Positions 28,201 through 40,126 of a DNA stretch of 64,000 nt are shown piece by piece. Location: the NCBI RefSeq assembly GCF_964340395.1, contig NC_135552.1, forward strand, positions 12,773,194 to 12,837,193. The letters run 5' to 3'. The position numbers and the translations under genes are program-made. Below the pieces are notes generated by a model. That model made no database searches. It was not told the origin of the DNA and saw only the letters and a list, made by a program, of their open reading frames with translations. Source of the stretch: Glandiceps talaboti. Taxonomy: Eukaryota; Hemichordata; Enteropneusta; Spengelidae. Numbering within the stretch: position 1 is the first letter of the stretch; each line of letters starts with the position of its first letter.

Positions 28201-31200
28201 TGAACCTGAAACAATGAAAAACGTACAATGCTGCACAAGACACAGGAAACCAATGCAGTGGAAACATTACAAGTATATAGTACAGAAATATGAAGTCTCA
28301 CTCTAAGACACTATTTTGTTACAAAACCACCATTTTTTTCTGATGATCTAATTTATTCAGATCATCATTTATTAATTTACTGTTTCCATGGCAGCAAGAA
28401 AACCTTGAAGACTAATCACACAATTCCTTGCAGTTTTCATGTACTGCGTCCATCTAATTTTACAGTCAACGACACTAGCGACTTGGACAAAATGTGTGCA
28501 CTACATTGTTTCATTGAGATGCAACCCATTGAGTAAACAATTATTTTTACCAGCCTGACTGTATTTTGCTATTTCAACTTAGTGTCCTCTTGGTATAATA
28601 TCGAACATTTCCTGATCAGTTTGGTGAATTATAGAACAGAACAGAACATTTGAATTAAGTCATCACTTCACCTTCTTTCTTCCAGAGTTATACCTAGTGT
28701 ATTCAATGAAATCTGTGCTAAACAAGGTGTATCATAAATATCTCCTTACCTTTTCTATGAGTAACTGTTTATTCATTGCAATACATTTCCTACAAGTTTC
28801 TTTCTGCTTTTCTAAAGCTGTTTCAAGAGAATCTATTCTCTGTCTCAACTGTACATTTGTCTGTCAAGTGAAATGAGAGAAAATTATCAACACACACAGC
28901 AAAGTATTTCAAAGCACTTCACATTGATATGTGAACATACACATCGTCTCTGGGTTCATTTACATTGTACTGTAGAAGGGGACTGCTGCTGCATAGTGAC
29001 AGACATGATCTCTACCTCATATCCTCACACATGTAAATACATGTACCTTACATCCTTCCGCTGATAGAATAATCAAAATACCAATCATCATTCAGCTATT
29101 GATTATCACATGAAATTGACATGTTGATACACCATTGCATCTGTAGCTGCACATGGATTGAAACATCACAAAAGTTTTTAAGTTATTGTTCCAAAATGAC
29201 TATATTTCACTGTCCATGGTGAAACAACTGTTATATTTCACAAATTTGTACAACGGAAGAAAAACATATACCATGCATGCAATAGATTCATTGATGGAAA
29301 TATTGAACACAGAATGGCAAAGATAGGAGTAGAAATGACTTACCCTAAGTAATTCATCTATTCTACTTTCCTTCTTCTGTAAGTCATCTTGGACTTTGAT
29401 CTCTAAATCTGCAATATCTCGCATTGACAAATGACTCTGAAAGACAACAATAGTTCTTATGCACCTTCAAATTACCAACAGTGAACTCTGATAGGAAAGT
29501 CACAACAACTATTATAGGCAGCTGTTGATTATGTCCTTTGTTTGAAAACAAGAGCCAAGAACAAAACAGAGAGAACTTGTACTGCTAATTGTCTGAATAC
29601 GACTATACAGCTTGTTCTTGAACATCATCCTGTTTAGACATGTTTCATTTATATATAGACCACCACATCAAAACATGATATATACAGAAAGGTGTCAAAT
29701 ATGCATATTTACCACCAGTGTGCAAATTTGACGCACCACTGACGCACACTATTTTGAGTGATGCACCAAAATTTACTGTTCCCCCATCTCTTACTATGTG
29801 GTGACTCATAAGAAATCCTAATTTTTCTCATTTTGACTTACAACTACAAAATTTGGCTATCATTAGAGGGCACACTGTTTACCCCTATGAATTCACATAC
29901 TATGATATGAAACACAATTCTTAGTTCCTGCAATAGCAATTTACCTCATGCTAAAATGTCAAAATAGAACAAGAAGATCGACTTATTTTCATGTACATCT
30001 ACAGCCATGCATGTGTAGAGTATAGAATGGAAGTGATGTCAACCAGACATCAAATGATTGTCATTTCTACGACCTGCCTGGGAAGTAAAATTCTATTTCA
30101 GTTAACGAGAATTGAAGAATAAATATGCCATTTTCTGATATTTTGTACAATATCGTTAGTGGTTTTCATTCCTGCCATCGACAGCATGCCTTAGAGGTTA
30201 ACAAAGTAAATAATGAAAACTAAAGCGTTGTCTTACCTGTGTTTCTACTGTACATACATCAATTCGTCTTTGAGATAAATGTGATAAACTACTACTAACA
30301 TCTATGCTATTACCAGGAGGAGAATTAGGAAACTGTAAGAAAGGATACCAACTGTTAGAATAACAATGCTCATTATTAATAAGTGTTATGTGTTTGGACA
30401 GAAAATACACAATTTATTTTCTGTGTCATTCTACATCACAACATGCATTTACATAATTCACTCCACAGTGCTGCAAATGAGTCATACGTCAAACTTGACC
30501 TGCAAGTAATATGAACTATATTAAACTGGTTTCCTCTTGAAATTTATGCATATTCCAGACACTAACATATGTGACTATTTATTCATAAAAGCTAGACTAC
30601 TACATCCTTAGGCGTAAAAAAAAATAATTGCGTGGTTCTGATTACATTCTATTTTAGAATAGGTGGGGTAGGCAGATTTTTTATTTTATTTTTTAAAATT
30701 ACTTTTTTTTTCATATGTGAATGTCTAGTTCATATAGTCATGTTTTCCGTTGTTTTCCATATGGTCTCTGTGTTACTGGTTACTTCTCATCAGATGTACA
30801 GCCATTACTGATTGGAAGAACAGTTTTATATTGTCTTTTTAAGTTGATGTCAGTTTCCGCATCCACTAGTATTTCTTGCAAGATTTCCTGATTTTTGCAA
30901 TTTTATTATTTTTTTTCTTCAAATACCGGAAAAAAAGTTTATGGTTGGCGTGAAAAACGAGGTGGGGTCGGGTAACCAGAACCAAACAACTCTTTTATTA
31001 GGCCTTATCTAAATATTCAAAAAGTGAACTTACCAAGTGAAAACTACTACCACTAGGAGACTTGGGATTATTAAACAGAGCATTCCCTCTACATGGACTT
31101 GTTGATGAATACTAAAAGACGGAAAGAAAGAGAGACAAAATAAATCATTTGTGGTTTTTAGATTTTTTTGATTAAGAGATTTTTAAAACATTGAAGCAAA

Positions 31201-34200
31201 ATCATCATGGTGACACAAAATGAATGTCAGTGACAAAGAATATCATTCTTAAAATACACTTGACAGATTGATAATTCTACTGGATTGCTGTAAATCATAA
31301 CATACCTTGAAATATTCATTTATTTTCTTTCCTTGACCTGCAACTGATGGACAAAAAAAGTTAATTTTAATGATCAGAAGAGCAACAGTCAATTTTCATG
31401 CTGTCGGCGTCGCTTCTATATTATTACGCTTAGGCTTATTTTGTCTTTACTACATTTCTTGTTAAATGATGGAAAGAAATGTTGAACTTTGTGATTTTAT
31501 AGAACAAGACTAAACATCATCAACGACAGAGATGGATTTTACTGGTAAACCCAGAGTACGGTCAGGTGACAACCACCCCCCTGAGTAACATATTCAAACC
31601 CCTCTGTCGTACATATTAAATGGCATTGTATGGGGAACAAACAACGCATCTTGGAACTGGCAACAAGTCCATCTATACTCCTGTGCAAGTTAAGATATAT
31701 ATCAGAACAACAATCTTACAATCTATGTTTATGATATACCACCACGTAGAAATAGTTTTACCTTTCTTCTCTTTTTATTTTCGTAGCCCTCTTTTTATTC
31801 ATCACAACAAATTTTGTATAAATTGTGTATGTAGGATTAATGAAATATCAATGAAAAATACTTGTATCTGATATAAATAATTCATACCCAGCTGATCTGG
31901 AGAATGCGATCTATAGCTCAATAGCTGAATAAAGCACTGTGTACATGACACACACAGGTAAATATGTATAAGCCAATGTAAAGTTGTCCAAAAAATTCTC
32001 TAGAAAAACAGTAGTTTGAAAACCCCATTTGTGATCACTGGAATCTACTTGATTTTATCGTAGAGTATGAAATCTTACAAATTTTGAATGTCAGCATGAC
32101 TGGCCAACTTACCAGTATTAGGATCAAGTATATCTCCTTTCCGTTTCCGTTTTCTCTCGGAACCAGATTTCTTCTCTGGAGTCTACAGATATACAAATAA
32201 ATGAATACATGACACTGTTATTTTCTTATTATTTATAATAAGGTTATGAATGGTTATGGCAGATATACTTGAAAATCAACTTGTTTAACATTTTGAACTG
32301 TAGGAAATATGGTAAATTACATGTCAATATTTGACTCTCTACACGGATGAAAGTAATATCTGATAACTGGCGTTCATCTAACATTGATGGATCTAAGTTA
32401 TTTATAGCTTCATTATACAGTTTAATCCTTTTGTAAAGGGGCAAGTCATGCAGAGTATTATTTTGATGTGTAGTCAATTCTTTGGCCACAAGTTATTCAA
32501 ATACATACTTGAAACAATAGACTAATTACTTCTCTAATAATTTACATGTCTTCGTCAAATTAACTTCACTCCATGACTCCTGACTCGCCCTTGGAACTTG
32601 GCTACATACACACTGGCCATAAGGTTGTAATACAACCATTTAGAATTTTCACAAGCCAGAGGAATTCCAGTTGGAATTCAAATACTTGTATATGTCTCAT
32701 TACTGTATAATTCTTCCAAAAGCAGAATAAGAAGCCTTGCTAGAATGTCATGAAAAACCACATACCATTTACATTGAAAACATGATGTTATGCAAATCAG
32801 ACTCTTTGATGGTTGTCTACAGGAACACATACCTAACATGCACGAAGCATTCATACTGTAAATTATCAGGGGAAGTGAAGGTCTTTTTTTATCAAACTAA
32901 TCAACCAGTAACCATTATATTAGATGAACTAAAATATGTAACATATCAATAATGATATTAAATGTAGATCTGATTCTGAACACTATTTTTGGTTATTCCA
33001 TGTAAACCATGAAGTGGCAACAAATCAAGCAACTGCAAGCTTATGAAATTCAGTACACGGTGGAATATAGTATCATGCTAACACCTACACATACATATTC
33101 ACACTGTTCAGTATTCTTTCAACAGTGCTATTTATAATTTAAGACATGTATTAGACTGTTGCTTTGCTGTGATTACAAATGATGGTAACTGGTGATCAAT
33201 CAGTGTTTTTCACCAAGGCCTCAGAACCCTGATAAGCACTTATCAAAATCTGGTCAAAATGTACTCAATTTTGCATATGTAGTTTACATGATGGTTTGGG
33301 TTTGAGGTGATCGGGGACAGAGGAGTGGCCTGTGGTTACTATAATGTTGATTATGCTGTAGGGACTGTGAGAGTATCTACTACTTACAAGATACTGTATA
33401 GTTTAAGAATTTGAGAATACCATAAACAAATGTAAAATATGATATACTAGTACAGTACTACATAAATTGATTTACATGAATATAATGTTTAGAGTGGGTG
33501 GGGAATGGGGGGTTGCTCACCCCAATATATGCCACCCTACCAGACAAACTCTTCATTAGTAGTTAGTACACGTTCCCTCTCCTGTTACTTTCACATGACA
33601 TAAACTGATTAAAGTACTCTTACATGGATAAACCCTTTCCTTTGAGTCCATCACATTGTCTGATTTAACATTTCATCTCATCAACAAGCAGTGAACATCT
33701 GCATTTTTCTTCAAATTGTGAAATATTTCTATACACATTACATAACACAAAACCACCTTTGCTCGTATTTTTCAAAATTAATTATGATCTTACAATTTGA
33801 TTCATGCTGCAGGTAATTTATGCTTCCTTTGACAACAAAAATGAGAATTGATAAGGGATGTCACTGTACATGTATAAAGCACACTGTGCATGTACATTGT
33901 ACATGTAGTATGCTAATGTGACTAAGTCAGACATTTTCCCAAACTCCCTGTCTATGACATCACGTTAGTATGAACACTGCAGTGCAGTATACTATGCTGT
34001 ATATGGTCAAAGTTATTTATATTACTAAACTGCATCATCAAATGAACACATTTCCATTTCCATATATTTGTGTACACTGGAAAAGAAAATCAATATGCTT
34101 TTTGCTGATATCAATCGGACCCATGTCACATGTATGTATGCTTCATATTGTGTTGATCAAGTGCTAGAATAATCAGTGCTTTATACACTGATCAAGATAA

Positions 34201-34833
34201 GCAACCAGATTTCCTCAAATGAATAGGCTTCAATTTTCAGTGCAAGATATGTAATTGTTACCACCATCCACCCATTTCACATCTATTTACAACTGTACAT
34301 GCATATGGAATTGCATGGGCTAGGCTAACATGAATTTGATTTGTGGGTTGATAAATTTACTACTCTGGCAATCAAGGGTTTGGTTGACTCAAGATAGACA
34401 AAATGTGACAAAAAACTATTCATTCAATCTTGCTAACTTTAAAGTGTAGCATATGCAGTTTGTTATTGGTTTCTACGTGACTATCAATCACAGCAACTGA
34501 ACAATATCTTGAAATCTGTTGTATGTTGGATAGGATCAACAGATTAGAAAGCTAACCATATCAAGTCTCTAGGCCAGTCACCATGTGGCAAGTTGAGGTT
34601 GTTGTTACAGACTAATACTTGGAGCACATCATTTATAATTTTACAGTAATATAGACACCTACATCAACATCTTTATCACTGAGAGATCCTTGACTGCTCA
34701 GATTAGAGTCATCTTTTGAGTGGATGCTGATGGATGAGGTTTCTCTTAATGAACTTCTACTGGCCCCAGACCCAAAAAACCTTGCTTCTAAAAGTTCTAG
34801 TCTTTGAGGGTCAGTGTTCCTCAGCTCTTCCAT
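14743..34833 (-). CDS. TLK: Tousled-like serine/threonine kinase, complete, 17 coding exons
   Basis: Nuclear Ser/Thr kinase family that phosphorylates ASF1 histone chaperones in S phase. Coding exons, 5' to 3': 34833-34663, 32182-32113, 31343-31306, 31111-31034, 30332-30237, 29436-29344, 28860-28750, 28126-27990, 26930-26702, 25259-25080, 23620-23529, 20680-20591, 18987-18818, 16634-16493, 16089-15978, 15545-15438, 14871-14743. All phases agree and give 681 aa. The N-terminus [19 protein letters not shown] and SLSDKD...TPEKK match the family, so the start is set there. A low-complexity stretch and coiled coils follow (~residues 150-400). The kinase domain has GKGGFSEV (from 392), lysine K414, HYDLKPGN with D515, and DFG D536; the HYD in place of HRD is usual for TLKs. 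The C-terminal tail after the kinase is short. TLK1 and TLK2 arose in vertebrates, so the plain family name is used. Confidence 0.97.
18985..20590 (-). other. TLK intron carrying a minisatellite
   Basis: Intron between the exon encoding [10 protein letters not shown] and the exon encoding FCTVLEYC. Most of it is the 47-bp array. At 19175-19245 it holds a piece similar, in inverted orientation, to 21950-22015 inside the neighbouring hAT-like element (shared words GGTCAAAAAACTT and CTACTGGGCAGATT). Confidence 0.7.
19415..20450. repeat. 47-bp minisatellite, about 22 copies
   Basis: Unit length is exactly 47 bp (for example starts at 19508 and 19555). Plus-strand core: CTGACTTCCCCCTCTAG then TACTGGTGTTCCCTCC then CCTTACCAAACACA. 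Copies are nearly identical except for a T/A variant (GTTCCCT versus GTACCCT) and degenerate first and last units containing CCTTAGCAAAAA. On the TLK sense strand every unit contains TTTGGTAAGG, which resembles a 5' splice site, and G runs. Confidence 0.97.
20853..22427. mobile_element. hAT-like non-autonomous DNA transposon, 1575 bp
   Basis: Ends are CAGGGGTGAACAAATC on the left and GATTTGTTCACCCCTG on the right, perfect inverted repeats of 16 bp, flanked by the direct repeat TACACT. The interior has about five degenerate ~115-bp repeats around GTTGCTATGGGCGTGGTC (21115-21600) and an (AC)n tract at 22150-22212. No transposase frame is visible. CAGGG termini fit the hAT superfamily; the 6-bp target duplication is shorter than the usual 8. 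It lies in a TLK intron. Confidence 0.85.
22967..23260. mobile_element. MITE family A, copy 1 (GTGGTTCTGGTTAC ends)
   Basis: The left end CAATAAAAGAAATTGTGTGG plus TTCTGGTTAC is mirrored at the right by GTAACCGGAACCAAACA...TTAGGCC. A possible TATTAA target duplication flanks it. A second, longer copy sits at 30610-31005; copy 1 has an internal deletion of about 100 bp relative to it. Both lie in TLK introns. Confidence 0.8.
24050..24325. repeat. 63-bp minisatellite, about 4 copies
   Basis: Units start at 24073, 24136, 24199 and 24262 (TGAATGCTAT...AGTGTTTTACTTCAG...CTCATTGTAATA). Because 63 is a multiple of three a repetitive 106-residue open frame appears on the minus strand; there is no other sign that it is coding. 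Intronic in TLK. Confidence 0.95.
27092..27506. mobile_element. Possible foldback/MITE with TTCGATTATGCA ends
   Basis: GGGTTCGATTATGCA at the left and TGCATAATCGAATACACCC at the right are inverted repeats. Inside is a second inverted pair (GACACCTCAAGT versus ACTTGAGGCA...GGTGTC). No clear target duplication. In a TLK intron, with local composition richer in GC than its surroundings. Confidence 0.5.
29716..29877. mobile_element. MITE family B, copy 2
   Basis: 162 bp with ends CAGTGTGC and GCACACTG, flanked by TTTACCAC / TTTACCCC, a 7-of-8 match compatible with an 8-bp hAT-type target duplication. Its interior matches 14257-14437. In a TLK intron. Confidence 0.8.
30610..31005. mobile_element. 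MITE family A, copy 2
   Basis: Ends GCGTGGTTCTGATTAC and GTAACCAGAACCAAACA with extended inverted similarity out to TTAGGC...GGCCTTA. Same family as 22967-23260 with about 100 bp of extra internal sequence. It stops about 28 bp before the TLK exon at 31034. Confidence 0.8.
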
Positions 34834-34834
34834 C

Positions 34835-36945
34835 CTATCAATAAAGTGGACAAAAAGAGATACGATAACCACAAATTATCATCACATATTATTCACAACA
34901 CATACTTCTATGGTATTAAAATAAATGGTTGGTACAACATGAATATTAACATATAGGGATATACCAATGTATTCCCAACGAAGGGTCTCAGAGTAAAAGT
35001 ATTACAATCATTGAGTTACTGGGTATTAATGGTCACACGATTACAACCACAGTGCAAGCAATGACCTTTCTTGTTGCATTAACAGTTCTTAGAAACAATC
35101 TTGGCATTGTGTAAACTGGTAAAATACATGCTATTTGTCATACATTATACACTGTTTGTGGTAGGAACTCCTTGATACAAGAGTGGCTTATGTGGAATTT
35201 GATGTTTACCACTAACACTCAACACAGTAAAGGCTATGGATATTTCCTGTACCACACCCCAAGTCAAGAAGTGGTGGATGTGGCAAAAATGACTTACATA
35301 CTCATTAGGGCAAGAATATTCTATGGATTTACACATCTATTAGAGTAGCATATGGAGTGTGACATGGACAAGTCCTGAAACAATGCACATTGTATTTAAA
35401 TGAGGACAATCAAATGAGGATATATAATGCATACATGTTTTTGTGTAACTTTCAAGTGAACAACAGCAGTACAGTATGATTGGAAAGGAGGGAGCTATCA
35501 CATTACATTACAAACATGATCTTTCACCTTCTCTTTAAACTTCAATATCAGCACATACTGAACAAGCTTTTAAGTTACGCCATTATAATAGTAACAGAGG
35601 CTTCTGCAAATTATCATCTTAAAGTTTTATCAAAATGATATCCAACTACCATTAATATCTGAACTTGACAAATATACAATTTGTGAAAAACATGCAAGAA
35701 CGTAACACTTTACTTTGTGCAAGCTAAACAGATGCAAACATGTAGAAGAACAAATATCCTTAATCAAGTAATATACCAAGCATCCAAAATTGCCCTTGAA
35801 AATAACAATTTCCTACGCAGTTCTCCTTAAAAAATAATGAAAAAGTATATTTTTGACATCATGATAACACAATATCATAAAAGCATTTTCGTTTTTTCAT
35901 ACTGCCTAGACATGCATGTAACCATTCGACAATGACAACGTGTACATGTATACAATGAAAGCAACCCCCATGGTCAAATCTGTGAAATTTTATGAAAAAT
36001 AAAATATTCAAAACAGGCAAGTTAACAAAATAGAAAACATGGTAGGACATACAATTTCCTATATAATCCTGGCCTTAGTACTCTTCGAAAGTCGTTGACC
36101 ACTGATATATTGTCAACACGTCAACTTTGATTTGGTTGATGTATTGTTATTGTACATTTGTCAAGTCATTTTCATTGCAATGTTATAATTATCGGTCAAT
36201 AAATATACCTCAAACAGAGGTCGTACGCAACATTTCAGAATGTTTTCTCATAAGCTGGCTTGCTTATAATATATATCATTTACGGTTGAAAGCCCAATTT
36301 TTTGCACAATAAGCAACTGAACAATAACATCTGACGAACTGTTTACGTGTTATGTTCTTAATTTTTTCCGCGTACGTGTCCGGACACTTCAATCAGTTCG
36401 TCTGAATCTGTCATATCAAAAACGCAAAGGCATTGCTATACCTCCTATTAACTGATCTTCTTCTTTTTTTCAAAAAAAGTGTTCCAAAGATGATGAAAAT
36501 GAAAATGTATAAATAACAGCTTGGTTGGTATTAAAATATGCCTCTTTGCCAGAATCGATTAACTGTTATCCAACATACGAACTTTTGTCAACATCCAACA
36601 ATAGCAAAGTACTACTGTATAAAATGAAACCATCACATAACACGCAAGTAAGCAAATTATACGTAGTTGATACTAACTCTTCTGGAAACCTCTAATTTTT
36701 TCTACGGCTAATCTCTTTACAAAACAGCTGAGATATTGATCTGGACAGCTCATACACGTTCTGCAGTTTTTTCAAGATGGCGTTTTGGTGTCATGCCCTA
36801 AGTGATGCCAACACTCACACAACATTCACAGCATAGCTACACTACATGTCTACAAACTATATATACTGCACAGGACATTTTATTTCCCAGACGCAAACCC
36901 TGCATTAATTTTAAAGGATACACCGAAAAAATTGCAAAATCTCAC
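34835..36945 (-). other. TLK first intron (inferred)
   Basis: No other coding exon is visible between the start exon and the putative 5' UTR exon. The acceptor TATTGATAG lies directly before GATGGAAG. No recognisable repeat was seen inside. Confidence 0.5.
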
Positions 36946-37060
36946 CTGGATTGTTTTTCTTCAAATTCATTTGTTTTTTCACTCTTGGTGTATTTTCACC
37001 TTGTCGAAGACGTCATCATCGGAATGCTTCGTTCATTCGGTTATTTCCGGATGACCTCAG
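36946..37060 (-). other. Putative TLK 5' UTR exon
   Basis: On the minus strand a strong donor AATCCAG|GTGAGA at 36945/36946 would join directly to the start exon (CAG|GATGGAAG). The 5' limit is a guess. The leader contains three short upstream ORFs; the last, beginning ATGAATTTGAAG, would cross the splice and overlap the TLK start codon in another frame. Inferred from splice signals only. Confidence 0.4.
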
Positions 37061-37345
37061 AATGTAAGTAGGTTACCTAAACTCCGCCTTTGGTCGGAAA
37101 AGTTCTAGGTAATGCATCACTATTTACAAATGATTTAATGGATAATGTTAAATAAGTTTATTAAACTCGAATAAAAAGGAAGATTTCTCAAAATACAGAA
37201 TACGATTTTTCCAACACAACTTTCGGTCAAGATCGCCCCCTTTCGGTTTTAGGCAAGTCCTCGTCTGGTTCTAAAAATAACCCACCAATCATGTTCCATC
37301 GCCGGGTGAGGGCAGGTAACGGGAATATCCCTATTTACTTCCGGG

Positions 37346-37393
37346 TATATAGACACTGGGATGTGACATCGTGTTTTTTAAAAAGTCAATCTG
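37346..37393 (+). other. Putative PARP 5' UTR exon end (donor at 37393)
   Basis: AATCTG|GTAAGTTTC is a consensus 5' splice site on the plus strand, just downstream of an ETS-like site. It would splice to the acceptor TTCTTTTAG at 40032. The 5' end of the exon is not determined. Confidence 0.35.
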
Positions 37394-40032
37394 GTAAGTT
37401 TCATCATGGACGTATTAGCATGGTTTCATAGCTTACACCCTTCGAAATAACATGGTTCGGACATGAAATGCTATCGCCCCATGTGATATTTTCGGAAATA
37501 ATACGCTACATTTTTGTGCTTTTCTAAAAGTTTTAGTTGCATGAGTCTAGGCTCCGCTCTCCGCTCCGTCACTTTCGTTTTCAAGCAACGTCACGATTTT
37601 TTTCTTTTATATCACACTGAAATATTTTAACACGAGAGCCCAATTTACAAAACACATATCAAAATCTTTCCTCTGCATCGTACGGTATAAAATTAAAATG
37701 GCGGTGTTCGGGATAGGTTCAAAGTTCACTACATACATCCAGCTTCAGAGACAGAAGTGGAACTATGGGTATAAGATTTCTCAGACTCAAATACAGAATT
37801 ACAATTCTGGGCCTATAGGTATATGCTAAGGCTTCGAGTAAAAATCCCGAGTCGAATCCTTTTCCAAATAGGAAAAGTAAAAAACATTTACCGGGGAGGA
37901 ATATAATTGCATACGTTGAATAGTGAATATGAAAGTTTCAAATTTGTTTACCATGTTTGCTCTGTGTGATTACTGAAGGAATCATGAAGCTCTCCACAGA
38001 GGATAACAAAGTCAACATTCTTTTATTATGCTAATTTCTCAGTTTCATTTACCCCCACTCACCCACTCACCCATTGTTACCTATTATAAGCATTATGTAA
38101 AGAATATCAAACAAACAGATGGTACTTGCAATACTATGCACAAACATTCAATATTCCCATTATTTACAAAATGATAAACCCATGCAAAATTCCCTTTTAC
38201 AATTTTGGTTCTTCACCAACTTTGATGATTCAAAATAACAATGGACAGAATAATATGCTGGTAGTGTAAATCAATATTCACGTGTCTTTTTTATACCTAT
38301 CACAATCTATATATAATTGAAATTTGGAGTTATAGTAGGAACCATTCATAATAACAAATGTCATCTGTGCATGTGGCAAAGCAGTGTATGCAATCAAGTC
38401 AGCAATAGAGTCTACTCTCAATTATCAACCAATTTTATAAACAGATTTCATGGAGTTTGACACATCAGTCACCCTGATCATCTTATGGTGAGAAAAAGGC
38501 TATTATTGGGAAACAAAGAGAAGCAGTCATAGAAAATTGAACTATCAGAACTTGAGGTGCTACATTTGAAGGTGTCAGCAATACCCATCAATGAAGGTAA
38601 TGTTTCTATTATTCTAAACCAGTCTATTTTAAATTCAATTCTGATTTTCAACTTTTCAATAAAGTTACCTCTTTCATAGTCTATTATAACAGATAAGGAT
38701 AGTCTATGCAAAGAAATGTATTCATATGTTTGCCATCATGATAGCATTTTAATCACATTACTCGGTAAAATCAGTGGAACATATTGGTCAAAGTGTAATG
38801 CAGCTAAGGGCAACCATACTATACGTTTCTCATGACCTGACTGATCCCATGAGATAGACTGTCGACAGTCGCTCGCGCCTTTTTTTCCTACGTTTTATCT
38901 AAACTCCGGTCCGGCGCAAAACTAGTATAAACGCAAACTGATTTCGAGGGCTGAATTGCGAAGGCAGCTCGGGCCTTTGGCCCTTGATCACTCGGGCCTT
39001 CGGCCCTCGATATCAGTTTGCGATTAGACTAGTGTTGCGCCAGATCAGAGTTTAGATAAAACGTAGGGGGAAAAAAGGCGCGAGCGACTGTTGACAGTCT
39101 ACCCATGAGAGAGAAAAATCCCGATATGTCACTGTCACTTGCCACTCCACAAGTGTGTATCTGAGCAAAAATTAACATTATTAAATTTATTGCTGAAATT
39201 TGGGAACTTTAAATTAAAATAAAGCAAATGGTTGAAAGACTCCTTCTGACATTAATTTATATTTGTAAGTCATTCAGACTGTTAAAGTATGATTATGAAT
39301 TGAAAGTATCAGTAACATTTAGACATACACTTTATTTTTTTTTAAATATTCTATTTGTAACTGACCGATCGACGATCATTTTTAAGGTCACATGTTATGA
39401 TGAGAAACATAGAATTAAATATGAGTGTCCTAAGCTATTTTGATCTATCTGAATACAAATATTACATAAGTAAATGTCTGAAATTTTCAGATTTGAGGAC
39501 AGAACTATAATGAACAATAGACGACAGTTGTTTTCTGATATATTTGCCAATGAACCTATTCAAGCACTTGAATCATTGACAAAGTTTTAATACTGGTATT
39601 ACTATTTGATATGGCATTTTCACGGATCAGTGCCAAGAAATCATATACTCTCCTTTCTTCCTGAAAGGAGACCTCCCCTGGGCCTTCCACCACTAGATAT
39701 ATTGACTTTCACCTTTCAGTTGAGAGTTCTGTCCTAAATTGTATACCAGCTGGTATATTTTCAACCACTATTTAAAATTGCCTGGAATAGCTTAACTACA
39801 TTTTATAAATAACAAAATTCAAATGATATCAGAACAGACGTAGGAATAGATTGATTTTGCCCAGATCACAATGATCTGTGGACAGTTTTTCTTTGCCAGC
39901 TCTTTTCAACTCTTCTGAAACAATTACGACTACTGTATCGGTGTATAATACTGTCACAGCTTCCTAATTCTCAAATAATGAACCGTGAAAATTCTTGAGA
40001 TTAAAACTTTTGATTCTTTTTTTTTCTTTTAG
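37394..40032 (+). other. Putative first intron of the PARP gene
   Basis: No coding exon seen. It contains the MULE-like MITE at 38855-39101 and nothing else I recognise. Confidence 0.4.
38855..39101. mobile_element. Foldback MITE with 9-bp target duplication (Mutator-like)
   Basis: A 247-bp near-complete palindrome. Ends TAGACTGTCGACAGTCGCTC and GAGCGACTGTTGACAGTCTA are inverted, and arms of roughly 100 bp continue through ACGTTTTATCTAAACTC. Exact 9-bp direct repeats CCCATGAGA flank it at 38846-38854 and 39102-39110. The centre is GC-rich (CGGGCCTTCGGCCC). Long inverted arms plus a 9-bp duplication fit the Mutator/MULE superfamily. Confidence 0.9.
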
Positions 40033-40126
40033 ATGATGACATAAGACTTCCATCTAAATCTATGTATATTTGTCATTTATTCAGTCTTCAATATCACCAT
40101 AGTACGGTTCAAAGGTCAACATAAAT
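40033..40126 (+). other. PARP 5' UTR segment with two uORFs
   Basis: Begins after the polypyrimidine-rich acceptor at 40032 and ends before the ATG at 40127. Two short upstream ORFs lie in it: ATGATGACATAA at its very start and a 21-codon one starting at ATGTATATTTGT. Confidence 0.45.

Larger units (their letters stand above)
36770..37395. promoter_or_regulatory. Head-to-head TLK/PARP promoter region
   Basis: The two genes are divergently arranged with putative 5' exons about 300-400 bp apart. Visible candidate sites: a YY1-type CAAGATGGCG at 36773-36782, a CRE-like GACGTCATC at 37009-37017, ETS-type cores TTTCCGGAT at 37044-37052 and ACTTCCGGG at 37337-37345. No clear TATA box. This combination is typical of housekeeping bidirectional promoters; the start sites are inferred. 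Confidence 0.45.
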
